The translations under genes were made by a program, and so were the position numbers. The notes beneath the pieces were generated by a model, which saw only the letters and a list, made by a program, of their open reading frames with translations, was not told where the DNA came from and made no database searches. Below are positions 25,894 to 33,360 of a stretch of 47,976 nucleotides of DNA, in pieces. The number at the start of each line of letters is the position of its first letter. Within the stretch, counting starts at the first letter, position 1. The stretch is from Sulfurimonas sp. (GTDB lineage Bacteria; Campylobacterota; Campylobacteria; Campylobacterales; Sulfurimonadaceae): contig JAMORO010000008.1 of NCBI GenBank assembly GCA_027063505.1, positions 1-47,976 on the forward strand, given 5' to 3'.

Positions 25894-26564
25894 TGCAATA
25901 TTTTCACAGACAGGTACAACTATGGGGAGAGGAGACACAAGAACTCCTTCAAACTAAAAAAATAGCTATAGTTGGGAGTGGGGGACTTGGTTCTTCTCTA
26001 GCTTTTGCACTAGGTGCTAGTGGTATTGGTGAGATACATATGATAGACTTTGATGAAGTGAGTCTCCACAACATACATCGCCAAATTGCCTTTAAAGTGG
26101 GTGATGAGGGGAAGAACAAAGCTATTTTAAATGCAAAACTTATAGAGCAACGTTGCCCCTACACAAAAGCCATTGCTCATGAGTGTGACTTTAAAACATG
26201 GAGTGAAAAAGATATAGAAGTAGATTTAATCATCGATGCTACAGATAACTTACCAACTCGTGGTGATATAAATTCATATGCAAAAAGTATAAATATGCCT
26301 TGGCTCTATGGAAGTGTAGAAGCTTTTCATGGTCAAGTATGCTTTATAGAGGAGTCCTCTTTTAGTGATGCCTTTAAAATAGTACAAAAAACACCAGCAG
26401 GAATTGCAGCACCTATTGTAATGCATATTGCATCACTTCAAGCAAATTTAGCACTCAGATACTTAGCAGGATTAAGTGTTAAAAAAGATATGCTTTACTA
26501 TCTTTTCTTTAACGAAGAGGGAGAGATGAATACTCAAAAATTCAATCTACCAAAAGCGGAGTAA
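25890..26564 (+). CDS. ThiF/MoeB/HesA-type E1-like adenylyltransferase
   Basis: A 224-residue E1-like protein that would adenylate the C-terminus of a ThiS/MoaD-type sulfur carrier. The nucleotide motif is GSGGLG (29-34), with DFDEVSLHNIHRQ (53-65) and DLIIDATDNLPTRGDIN. It is shorter than MoeB or ThiF. The region that normally carries the zinc-binding CxxC pairs and catalytic cysteine (after FHGQVCFIEES) has no CxxC motif. That could mean a divergent activity or a non-zinc subtype. It overlaps the pseudo-nitrilase gene by 4 bp; no carrier protein is adjacent. Its stop codon forms the loop of the terminator hairpin. Confidence 0.82.
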   Translation: MMQYFHRQVQLWGEETQELLQTKKIAIVGSGGLGSSLAFALGASGIGEIHMIDFDEVSLHNIHRQIAFKVGDEGKNKAILNAKLIEQRCPYTKAIAHECDFKTWSEKDIEVDLIIDATDNLPTRGDINSYAKSINMPWLYGSVEAFHGQVCFIEESSFSDAFKIVQKTPAGIAAPIVMHIASLQANLALRYLAGLSVKKDMLYYLFFNEEGEMNTQKFNLPKAE

Positions 26565-26572
26565 CTCCGCTT
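26554..26572. terminator. bidirectional terminator with a stop codon as its loop
   Basis: An 8-bp perfect stem (AAGCGGAG/CTCCGCTT) encloses a 3-nt loop, TAA, which is the stop codon of the ThiF-like gene. On the minus strand it is followed by TTTT, serving the convergent outer-membrane gene. Confidence 0.75.
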
Positions 26573-26579
26573 AAAATTT

Positions 26580-27416
26580 CTATCTAAAGTGACCAACAAC
26601 CCCAAAATAAATACCATTATTACTCATATTTCCTCCTACTTTTACGATATCTTCACCTTGAATATCGTAGTAAGAATATTTATATCCAAACTCAAAGCCC
26701 ACATCTGCATCTTTGTTATAAGGCATTAAAAACTCCATCTTTGCTAAATAGTCATATATTGTGGAGTCTCCAAAAAAGTACCCTCTTAGCTCACCTTGAA
26801 GTCGTATAACAGTTCCATCATCAGTATCTAAATCATACTTGCTCTTTAAAAAGAGCATTGGTGCTGTACCACTACCACTATCAGTAAACTCTAAACCTTC
26901 AAGTGTAAACTCTTCAAAGTCTATAACAAGAGCATTATAAGCAAAATCAAAGTACTTTGCCCCACCACCAATACCTATAGTCGGAAAACCACTATCTTCA
27001 AAATACTCATAATAAAGATATAGCTCGTAACTATTCTGTTTAAGTTTACTTCCTGTATCAAAACTTGTTATATCAAGTGATGGAAATTTACTTTTCACTT
27101 GATCAATGAGTCCCTGAGCAACTGCATTATTAATATTTATATTAATATTTGAGCTACCCTCTGTAACAAAACGACTAATTTCTACTCTCATCTTTGGCCA
27201 GTACTTCTTATCTGTACGAACTTCCATCCATGAGTAAAAGTTTAAATTAGAATCATGTTCAATAGCAGCCGTTGAATCTTTCCAAAAATCTTTTGTATAA
27301 ACTAATGTTCCATTAGCACCAGAAAATTGTGTACCAGCAGCTACATCTATCTCCATCTCTATTGCAGTTACAGAAGTTGTAACAAAAAATAGAAATAGCA
27401 TTATTATTTTTCTCAT
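26580..27416 (-). CDS. exported beta-barrel protein (TIGR04219-like outer membrane protein)
   Basis: A 278-residue protein with a signal peptide (MRKIIMLFLFFVTTSVTA, cleavage before IEM) and alternating amphipathic strands with aromatic girdles, such as NFYSWMEVRT, SYELYLYYEYFED and VGFEFGYKYSYYDI. It ends in a terminal strand with a final aromatic motif (GIYFGVVGHFR). This is the pattern of an outer-membrane beta-barrel; the TIGR04219 family is my best guess. A low-complexity NININI segment lies near residue 95. AAAGGAT is upstream of the ATG, and a TATAGT -10 lies at 27453-27448. Its ligand is unknown. Confidence 0.65.
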   Translation of the reverse strand: MRKIIMLFLFFVTTSVTAIEMEIDVAAGTQFSGANGTLVYTKDFWKDSTAAIEHDSNLNFYSWMEVRTDKKYWPKMRVEISRFVTEGSSNINININNAVAQGLIDQVKSKFPSLDITSFDTGSKLKQNSYELYLYYEYFEDSGFPTIGIGGGAKYFDFAYNALVIDFEEFTLEGLEFTDSGSGTAPMLFLKSKYDLDTDDGTVIRLQGELRGYFFGDSTIYDYLAKMEFLMPYNKDADVGFEFGYKYSYYDIQGEDIVKVGGNMSNNGIYFGVVGHFR

Positions 27417-27565
27417 TTTCTAAATATCCTTTATAGTATAATATTTTACTATAATTGTTTTAAAAGAGCAGAAAATATCAATTTTTATCACAAAATTATC
27501 ACTTTTATTCTTTTGTGTGTAAATTTGAAAAGATTTTTCTATCACCTTTCCCTTTAGAAATTAAT
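27417..27565. other. promoter-containing gap upstream of the barrel gene
   Basis: AT-rich DNA with a -10-like TATAGT on the minus strand at 27453-27448 for the barrel gene. No reading frame or RNA structure is supported in the rest of it. Confidence 0.4.
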
Positions 27566-27804
27566 TTACTCAATAATTGTAACACCCTTACTCTTTGCAA
27601 TCTCATTTAATAGAGCACCCATTTTTTTAGCTACTGCTATTATCTCTTCATCAGAATGTTCTTCTAGTACCATTTTTGCATATCTGGTAAAACTTTTGTG
27701 TAAATCTCTTTTGCATCTTCATACGACATCTTTTTATTTTCTATATTTCCTGCTGTTGAGTGCAGTACCATTGCTAAACCAAGAAATAACTCCTGTCCGT
27801 TGTA
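27566..27804 (-). pseudogene. small frameshifted gene remnant
   Basis: Two abutting minus-strand frames read like one small helical protein broken in the middle. The first, from 27804 after a stop at 27805-27807, gives QELFLGLAMVLHSTAG then MSYEDAKEIYTKVLPDMQ and ends at 27664. The second, from an ATG at 27673, gives MVLEEHSDEEIIAVAKKM then LLNEIAKSKGVTIIE and ends at 27566. They join across an A5 run near 27676, where a single-base shift would restore about 75 residues. There is no good start codon. I do not recognise the family. It lies just downstream of the Pif1-like helicase. A sequencing error in the A-run or two real mini-proteins are alternatives. Confidence 0.45.
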
Positions 27805-27815
27805 TTATTTTTTAA

Positions 27816-29525
27816 TTAAAGAAGAGAGATTCGGATAGCATCATAACTTACTGTAGAATCTAACTCTTCAAATATAGGCTTTAGTCGTGGCTCTCCACTC
27901 TCACTAAACTCCTCTGGATTATTTCTCTCTTTTACCTTAGCTAGTGCCTCTTTTATAAGAAGAAGAGTTTGAGCATCTGGCATAAACTTCCCTAAATCTA
28001 TCGCAGAATCTTGCTCTTTTAAGATACCTAGATGTTTAATGATTGTTCCCTTACTCACCCCTCTTTTTAGAGCCAGGTCATCAAGAGAAGTAGAACTCTC
28101 TATCATCTCTTTAGTTTGTATATGCGTAGGGGTAACACTATTTTTAACTATCTTTTTTTCTGACTTTAAAATAATTTCTTGGGCTTGAATCTCTTTTATA
28201 TCTGTTACGCCATCTATACTCAAAATATATGCTTTAAATAGTTCTTCAAGATTTTCAGATGAGAGAGATGCTATCTCAGCACTCGCTTTTTGTGAAGCTG
28301 CTTTTATTCTATCATCTATATGTAGTATCAGTGGATCAACAGCAAGTGCTTTATCATTTAAGCCCATTAAACGCAGACCCTCTATATTTTTTATACGAGA
28401 GAGTGCGACATAACCCTGCCCTACTTCAAATGTTTTTGAGAGATCTATCTCAGCAGAATCAAGTGTCATACCTTGAGACTTATGTATACTAATAGCCCAA
28501 GCAAGTTTAAGTGGCAGTTGTGAAACTTTGGCAACTACACTGCCACTATCATTTTCCATCGACCAATCCTCAAGTGTGCTCTTAATAACTGCACCACAAG
28601 ATGTTTTTACAATAGGGAGACCCGTCTGCTTATCAAAGTCTATTACAACACCTGTAGTGCCATTTACATAACCTAAATCATGATTATTTTTTATAAACAT
28701 AACTACAGCATCTTTTTTAAGAGTTATCTCTTCTAAAACAAGAGAGGATTTAAAAATTTTCTCTATATTTTTTGCGGTACCCTCTGACTTATAAGCAAAA
28801 GAGTGTGAAGGATTGTTTATCTTGTTTAACGCATCACTATTAATTCTATCAACATCTATGTTGTGAGTATAGAGTTTCGTAGGAGTAAAGTCAATATCTA
28901 GCTCTTTATGGTGTCTTAAACTTAATATCTCATACGAGTGAGCTGAGACACTCCCTCTTCTAATCTCATCTAGTATACTAATAAGTACATTATCATTTTG
29001 TCTAAACTTCTCTTGGAGATAACATGTTTTTAACTCTAACTCTCTCCATGATGGAGATTGCCAAGCGAAGCGTTTATCTTTTTTTACTTTAGAGATAGGT
29101 GGCAGTTGAAAAAAATCTCCTGAGAGTATAGTCTGAACACCACCAAAGGTAGTGTTACTCTTTTTAAAAGCTCTTAATATTCTGTCCATCGCTAAAAACA
29201 TCTCAGGAGAGACCATCGAAATCTCATCTACTATAAGAACTTTTAGTTTAGAAAACCTTGTTTGTAAGTACTTTTTCTCTAATAAAGAGTCTATATAGTA
29301 CTCATCTATAGTCTCACGAATACCTAGACTAAAAAAGGAGTGTATAGTTTGCCCTTGAAGATGTGAAGCTGCTATTCCTGTGGGTGCTACTATGGTTGGG
29401 ATTATTTTTCTTGATTTAAGATAAAAGGTATATTGGTTTAAAAGGTAAGTTTTACCTGTTCCCGCAGAACCGGTGATAAAAACATTATTACCAGTTTTTA
29501 AGATATTTAAAGCTCTATTTTGCAA
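27816..29525 (-). CDS. Pif1-like ATP-dependent DNA helicase with C-terminal HTH
   Basis: A 569-residue superfamily-1B helicase. Walker A is FITGSAGTGKTYLL (about 16-29), followed by VAPTGIAASHLQGQTIHSFF (motif Ia). Walker B is LIVDEISMVSPEM. Motif III is TILSGDFFQLPP, and the late motif is AWAISIHKSQGMTLDSAEIDL...QGYVALSRI. Pif1 enzymes unwind G-quadruplexes and RNA-DNA hybrids. The last ~120 residues carry a helix-turn-helix (SSTSLDDLALKRGVSKGTIIKHLGIL) like the HTH_40 domain at RecQ-type C-termini. The only plausible start is TTG at 29525, 5 bp after the rhodanese stop, so translation is probably coupled. Confidence 0.88.
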   Translation of the reverse strand: MQNRALNILKTGNNVFITGSAGTGKTYLLNQYTFYLKSRKIIPTIVAPTGIAASHLQGQTIHSFFSLGIRETIDEYYIDSLLEKKYLQTRFSKLKVLIVDEISMVSPEMFLAMDRILRAFKKSNTTFGGVQTILSGDFFQLPPISKVKKDKRFAWQSPSWRELELKTCYLQEKFRQNDNVLISILDEIRRGSVSAHSYEILSLRHHKELDIDFTPTKLYTHNIDVDRINSDALNKINNPSHSFAYKSEGTAKNIEKIFKSSLVLEEITLKKDAVVMFIKNNHDLGYVNGTTGVVIDFDKQTGLPIVKTSCGAVIKSTLEDWSMENDSGSVVAKVSQLPLKLAWAISIHKSQGMTLDSAEIDLSKTFEVGQGYVALSRIKNIEGLRLMGLNDKALAVDPLILHIDDRIKAASQKASAEIASLSSENLEELFKAYILSIDGVTDIKEIQAQEIILKSEKKIVKNSVTPTHIQTKEMIESSTSLDDLALKRGVSKGTIIKHLGILKEQDSAIDLGKFMPDAQTLLLIKEALAKVKERNNPEEFSESGEPRLKPIFEELDSTVSYDAIRISLL

Positions 29526-29530
29526 AAGAT

Positions 29531-29905
29531 TTAATTCTTCTCTAGAGGTAGTTTAATCTCTCTATTATATTCACCCTCTGTTGCTACATCATATACTTTC
29601 CATCCATTTTTAGATAAAATTTGTGTAGCTACACTACTACGACTACCACTACGGCAATAGACAACTAACACCCTGTTTTTGGGTACTCGTGCTACTGACT
29701 TAGAAAGTTCTTGGAGTGAGATATTAATAGCATTTGGAATATGATGCTCTATATACTCTTTATGCGTACGAACATCTATTATAACAGCTCCATTCTCTAC
29801 AGCTTTATGAGCAGCAAGTAGTGTTTTATCATCTACTTTACTACAACCTGTTAGGTAGAAAAGTACTAAAAGTGGAGCTATAACTGTAAATAAAAATCTT
29901 TTCAA
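29531..29905 (-). CDS. rhodanese-domain lipoprotein
   Basis: A 124-residue lipoprotein with a lipobox LTGC (Cys21) and a single rhodanese domain: GAVIIDVRTHKEYIEHHIPNAINI, then the active loop CRSGSRS with Cys84. It would act in the periplasm, anchored to a membrane, handling sulfane sulfur or a thiol partner. No partner gene is adjacent. The helicase starts 5 bp after its stop. Confidence 0.88.
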   Translation of the reverse strand: MKRFLFTVIAPLLVLFYLTGCSKVDDKTLLAAHKAVENGAVIIDVRTHKEYIEHHIPNAINISLQELSKSVARVPKNRVLVVYCRSGSRSSVATQILSKNGWKVYDVATEGEYNREIKLPLEKN

Positions 29906-29956
29906 ATGATTTTTTTCCTTTAATTGTTTTATAATATTGTTTAGTAGATGTATAAG

Positions 29957-29980
29957 TGGTGGGTCCTATGTGACTCGAAC
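29957..29980 (-). other. tRNA 3'-end fragment, possible att site
   Basis: Read on the minus strand this has GTTCGAGT (T-loop), a 3' T-stem strand CACAT, a 3' acceptor strand AGGACCC, discriminator A and CCA. The 5' T-stem strand upstream is TACTG, which does not pair with CACAT (ATGTG would), and no matching 5' acceptor GGGTCCT follows in the next 300 bp. This is what remains when a recombinase uses the T-arm of a tRNA gene as crossover site, leaving only the 3' end. No intact source tRNA or integrase is in the window. Confidence 0.45.
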
Positions 29981-30043
29981 AGTACCTGTCCCTATAAATC
30001 AATCACCTCTAACCATCCTCAACTATCGTTAAGTAGGTTATTT

Positions 30044-30061
30044 GTTGCTTTTATTAGCAAC
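30044..30061. repeat. 6-bp hairpin in the gene-free region
   Basis: GTTGCT and AGCAAC are exact complements with a 6-nt loop; flanking T-rich sequence could make it a short terminator. Confidence 0.4.
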
Positions 30062-30085
30062 TTCTAGTTCTACCATTTTTTTCCA

Positions 30086-30132
30086 TCTTTCGACAGGTTT
30101 AGGGCATAATATCGAAATAATGTGTCGAAAGA
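30086..30132. repeat. 10-bp inverted repeat with 27-nt centre
   Basis: TCTTTCGACA (30086-30095) and TGTCGAAAGA (30123-30132) are perfect inverted copies. The spacing suits a two-site protein-binding element or a long-loop RNA hairpin. Confidence 0.5.
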
Positions 30133-30245
30133 AAAAACAACCATTTTATTAAAACAGTTTTTCTTTTGAAATTATACAATTATACCTTTAATTAAATAGT
30201 TGTACTAAATAAATAGCGTATAAGGGAAAAGTGATATGGGGTTTA

Positions 30246-30259
30246 GACTTAATTAAGTC
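30246..30259. repeat. 14-bp perfect palindrome
   Basis: GACTTAATTAAGTC reads the same on both strands. It lies about 155 bp upstream of the receiver gene, outside its core promoter. Confidence 0.4.
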
Positions 30260-30378
30260 AAAAAATTTAATAACACCAAACCTCTAACAAGTACGAGAGT
30301 CGTTGATTGAAACGAAGCTAGAAAAAGTAAAAGAATTATTAAATAATATATTGTCACACAAATACCATATATTTAGAC

Positions 30379-30384
30379 TATAAT
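30379..30384 (+). promoter_or_regulatory. -10 element of the receiver-kinase operon
   Basis: A perfect TATAAT lies 29 nt before the ATG of the receiver gene. Confidence 0.5.
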
Positions 30385-30413
30385 ATCATTATAAAATTAT
30401 TATAGGTTTAAAA

Positions 30414-30824
30414 ATGTTAAATATTTTAGTAGTTGATGACTCTTCAATCATCACAAAAACGCTCTCTAAACACCTTCTTGACTTTGGTCTTAATGTAATT
30501 GGGATAGCAAAAAATGGTACTGAGGCTATCGAGCAGTACAAAAAGTTAAATCCAGATCTAGTCACGATGGATATTACTATGCCTATCGTAAACGGAATTG
30601 ACGCACTTAAAGAGATACGATCATTTGATTCACAGGCAAAAGTAATTATGATTACCTCACATGGTGAAGAGCGACTTGTTATGGATGCAATTACCTTAGG
30701 GGCAAAAGGGTATATGCTAAAACCCATTACCCCTTTAAAGATAAAACTCTCTCTTCAAAAAGCATTTCCACAACTAAGTGATAGAATAGAATCAAACTAC
30801 ACTACCCTCTCTTTGATATACTAA
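30414..30824 (+). CDS. CheY-like stand-alone response regulator
   Basis: A 136-residue single receiver domain with no output domain. The phosphorylation site is Asp53 (DLVTMDITMP). The acidic pair is Asp8-Asp9 (VVDDS), and the switch residues are Thr81 and Lys103 (ITSHGE, LKPIT). All catalytic residues are intact. It begins the operon and ends immediately before the CheA-like kinase. The natural reading is that this kinase phosphorylates it and the kinase's CheX-type domain removes the phosphate. Confidence 0.9.
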   Translation: MLNILVVDDSSIITKTLSKHLLDFGLNVIGIAKNGTEAIEQYKKLNPDLVTMDITMPIVNGIDALKEIRSFDSQAKVIMITSHGEERLVMDAITLGAKGYMLKPITPLKIKLSLQKAFPQLSDRIESNYTTLSLIY

Positions 30825-33302
30825 ATGAAAAACATATTAAGACTCTTTAAGAGTAACTACCATCCACAACTCATTGAATCTATGCTCAAGTCAAACTTTT
30901 CTGGTGCCATTATTGTAAATATCTTTTTACCTATCATTGTAACTTACCTCTACTATGATTTTATACCTTTAATCCAACTCAAACTCTGGCTCGGTGCTCA
31001 TATTGTCATCTTTGTATTACGAGTAACATTGCAAAAAAAGATTACAACGAATCTCTCGTACCACTTAATGCTAATGAGTGCTACATCTCTTCTTTATGCC
31101 ATTTTAGCATGGCAATCACTTCTCTACTCTGATCAGATTCATCTTTTACTAGCAGCTATGATTATAGCTTCTATTGTAGCTGGGTCTATCGCTACCCTTG
31201 TCAGTGTTTATCATATCTTTGCTATTTTCGTGATGATTCAGATGCTAGGCCTTATCTCTGCCTTTCTCTATGTTAATATAGATATTTTTTATCTAAGTGC
31301 CGTCATGGCAACATCTTTTCTCCATCTAGTACTTACAAATGGCTACAAACAGTATAAGACTATTAAGGAGACTCTTCGCCTTAACCAACAGGTAAATACT
31401 CTACTAAACAATACAGGAGAAGGTTTTTTATCTTTTAACAAAGAGTTTAAATGTCAAAGTAGTTTCTCATCTGAATGTGAACGAATCTTTCAAACATCGG
31501 AGATTGAAGGTGTTGATATTCGGACACTACTCTTTAACGATGATACAGAAAAGTCAGAACTCTTTAGGGATGTTATAGAGCGATCAATTGCCTCACTAGA
31601 TAAAGATACTATAGATATCTTTCTTTCACTACTCCCCCAAGAGGTCTCCCTCTACAACATAGAACTTTTTATAGAGTACAAATACCTAAATAAAGGTCTA
31701 TTTATGCTAATAATGAGAGATGTTACTCAGACAAATAGACTCAAGTCCAAGATTGAGTATCAAAATAAAGTGCAAAACCTACTCATCAATGTAGCTTCAA
31801 ATAGAAATGATTTCATTGATTTAAAGGACTCTTTTGAAAAACTTATAAGTAAACTCTACACACACTCAAATAACTCACTATCTATTATCGAGAGCATTAA
31901 ACGGGAACTACATACTTTTAAAGGAAATTTTTCTCAAAAAAGAATGATATATATTCCAAATTATATTCACCAACTTGAATTAAAAATCAAAAATCTTTCC
32001 TCAAGTGAAGAGATAATCTCAACTTGTATAGAAGCAAACCTAAAAGAGACTTTTAACAAAGATATAGCTGTTATAAATGCAGCTTTAGGAGAAGAGTATC
32101 TCAATGCTGAGAAAACAATAAATATTAAAGTTACTGATATTGATGCTATTGAGCTAGATATAAAATCGTTTGTATGTAAGTTTGATTTAGAACAGCAAAT
32201 AGCACTTAACACTCTACTCCAAGATGTTCATAAACTAAAATATATCCTCTTAAAAGATATGCTTACTCCTTACATAGACTATGTAAAGCAGATGGCATTT
32301 AAACTAGAAAAGGAGATAAACCCTCTAAACATCATCGGAAATAAAGCTCTTAAAATCTCTCCACGATTAGCACTATTTATGAAACAATTCATACACCTCT
32401 TTAACAATGCCATTGACCATGGGATAGAGGCCTCCCTAGAGAGAGAACTCTCTCAAAAAGATCCTATGGCTACAATAAGTTGTGAGTTTACTACTAATGC
32501 TGACATCTTAATACTTAAAGTCTCTGATGATGGGCAAGGTATAAATCTACCTCTATTAGTTGACTCGGCCATAAAGAATGAAACTATTACAGTTGAAGAG
32601 TCTTTAAAGATGTCAGATGCAGAGAAGTGTGCACTAATCTTTGAAGAGAAACTCAGTTCAAAAGAGAAGATAACTACTCTATCAGGTATCGGGATAGGAA
32701 TGTCTGCTGTCAAAAATGAACTCGATAACCTCAATGGACGATTTCTTATAGAAAATAGAGAAGGTGATGGTGTCTCTTTTACATTTTATTTACCCCTAAA
32801 TACAGAAAAAAATGTCTATCTATGTTACGAAGATAGTAATGTAAAAAACTGTGAAGGTGTAGCAAATGCTATTATCACACAGATAGAATATTATCTAAAA
32901 GAGACAATCAAAACAACTATTGAGCATATAAAGAAAGAGGAAGAAATTTCCCTTGCAAATTATTACTCAAGTGTAGATCTTAAAGAGGGATATAAAGGAA
33001 AAGTTATTTTAATCTACTCAGATGAACTATTAAATACTTTTACACAACATATGCTTCCTAATGGGTATGATGCACAAGAGCATGAAGAGATATTACTCTC
33101 AGTAGGAGATGAAGTTATAAACACTATAGTAGGTATTTCTCTGCAGTATTTCGATAAAGCTCTTGGCCAAGTTGACATCTCACCACCACTCCCTATAGAG
33201 AAAGAGGAACTCTTAAATAATATTGATCTTGCTAAAGCGAGATCAATTTATACACTCCAAACCAATAAAGGAACACTAAGTTTAGTAGTTTTAGATGAGT
33301 AA
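30825..33302 (+). CDS. membrane CheA-like histidine kinase with fused CheX-type phosphatase domain
   Basis: An 825-residue protein of unusual layout. Residues 25-175 form about six membrane segments with no periplasmic sensor domain. Residues ~185-310 look PAS-like (LLNNTGEGFLSFNKEF, LIMRDVTQTNRL). A histidine phosphotransfer site lies at ELHTFKGNFS with His363. The ATPase domain follows: N-box FIHLFNNAIDHGIEASLER (522-540), G1 DDGQGI (568-573), G2 GIGIGM (621-626), all CheA/hybrid-like. The C-terminal ~165 residues resemble CheX, with the phosphatase signature ExxN at Glu763-Asn766 in VGDEVINTIVG. CheX removes phosphate from CheY. No CheW-like domain is visible. The gene follows the receiver directly. 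Domain calls are from motifs; the ligand is unknown. Confidence 0.8.
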   Translation: MKNILRLFKSNYHPQLIESMLKSNFSGAIIVNIFLPIIVTYLYYDFIPLIQLKLWLGAHIVIFVLRVTLQKKITTNLSYHLMLMSATSLLYAILAWQSLLYSDQIHLLLAAMIIASIVAGSIATLVSVYHIFAIFVMIQMLGLISAFLYVNIDIFYLSAVMATSFLHLVLTNGYKQYKTIKETLRLNQQVNTLLNNTGEGFLSFNKEFKCQSSFSSECERIFQTSEIEGVDIRTLLFNDDTEKSELFRDVIERSIASLDKDTIDIFLSLLPQEVSLYNIELFIEYKYLNKGLFMLIMRDVTQTNRLKSKIEYQNKVQNLLINVASNRNDFIDLKDSFEKLISKLYTHSNNSLSIIESIKRELHTFKGNFSQKRMIYIPNYIHQLELKIKNLSSSEEIISTCIEANLKETFNKDIAVINAALGEEYLNAEKTINIKVTDIDAIELDIKSFVCKFDLEQQIALNTLLQDVHKLKYILLKDMLTPYIDYVKQMAFKLEKEINPLNIIGNKALKISPRLALFMKQFIHLFNNAIDHGIEASLERELSQKDPMATISCEFTTNADILILKVSDDGQGINLPLLVDSAIKNETITVEESLKMSDAEKCALIFEEKLSSKEKITTLSGIGIGMSAVKNELDNLNGRFLIENREGDGVSFTFYLPLNTEKNVYLCYEDSNVKNCEGVANAIITQIEYYLKETIKTTIEHIKKEEEISLANYYSSVDLKEGYKGKVILIYSDELLNTFTQHMLPNGYDAQEHEEILLSVGDEVINTIVGISLQYFDKALGQVDISPPLPIEKEELLNNIDLAKARSIYTLQTNKGTLSLVVLDE

Positions 33303-33316
33303 AATAACTTTTTAGA

Positions 33317-33322
33317 TATAAT
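33317..33322 (+). promoter_or_regulatory. -10 element of the SulP gene
   Basis: TATAAT lies 39 nt before the TTG start of the SulP gene. Confidence 0.45.
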
Positions 33323-33360
33323 TCGCAAATTAAAATACTTATCGAAGAAGGCTTTATAAT

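Larger units (their letters stand above)
29906..30413. other. 508-bp gene-free region with tRNA fragment and inverted repeats
   Basis: No credible reading frame on either strand. It holds a tRNA 3'-end fragment (29957-29980), a hairpin (30044-30061), a 10-bp inverted repeat around a 27-nt centre (30086-30132), a 14-bp palindrome (30246-30259) and the promoter of the receiver gene (30379-30384). This is the longest gene-free stretch in an otherwise packed window. A scar of an integrated element or an unrecognised small RNA would each fit. Confidence 0.5.

Noticed and set aside
30089..30097. TTCGACAGG, resembling the 5' motif of tmRNA
   Set aside because: It is on the plus strand while the tRNA-like 3' end at 29957 is on the minus strand, so they cannot be two ends of one tmRNA, and no tag reading frame was found.
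30305..30313. GATTGAAAC, resembling the 3' end of a CRISPR repeat
   Set aside because: It occurs once, with no regularly spaced copies nearby and no cas genes in the window.
30389..30727. Minus-strand open frame opposite the receiver gene
   Set aside because: The receiver on the plus strand has all family motifs; the antisense frame has none and no ribosome site.
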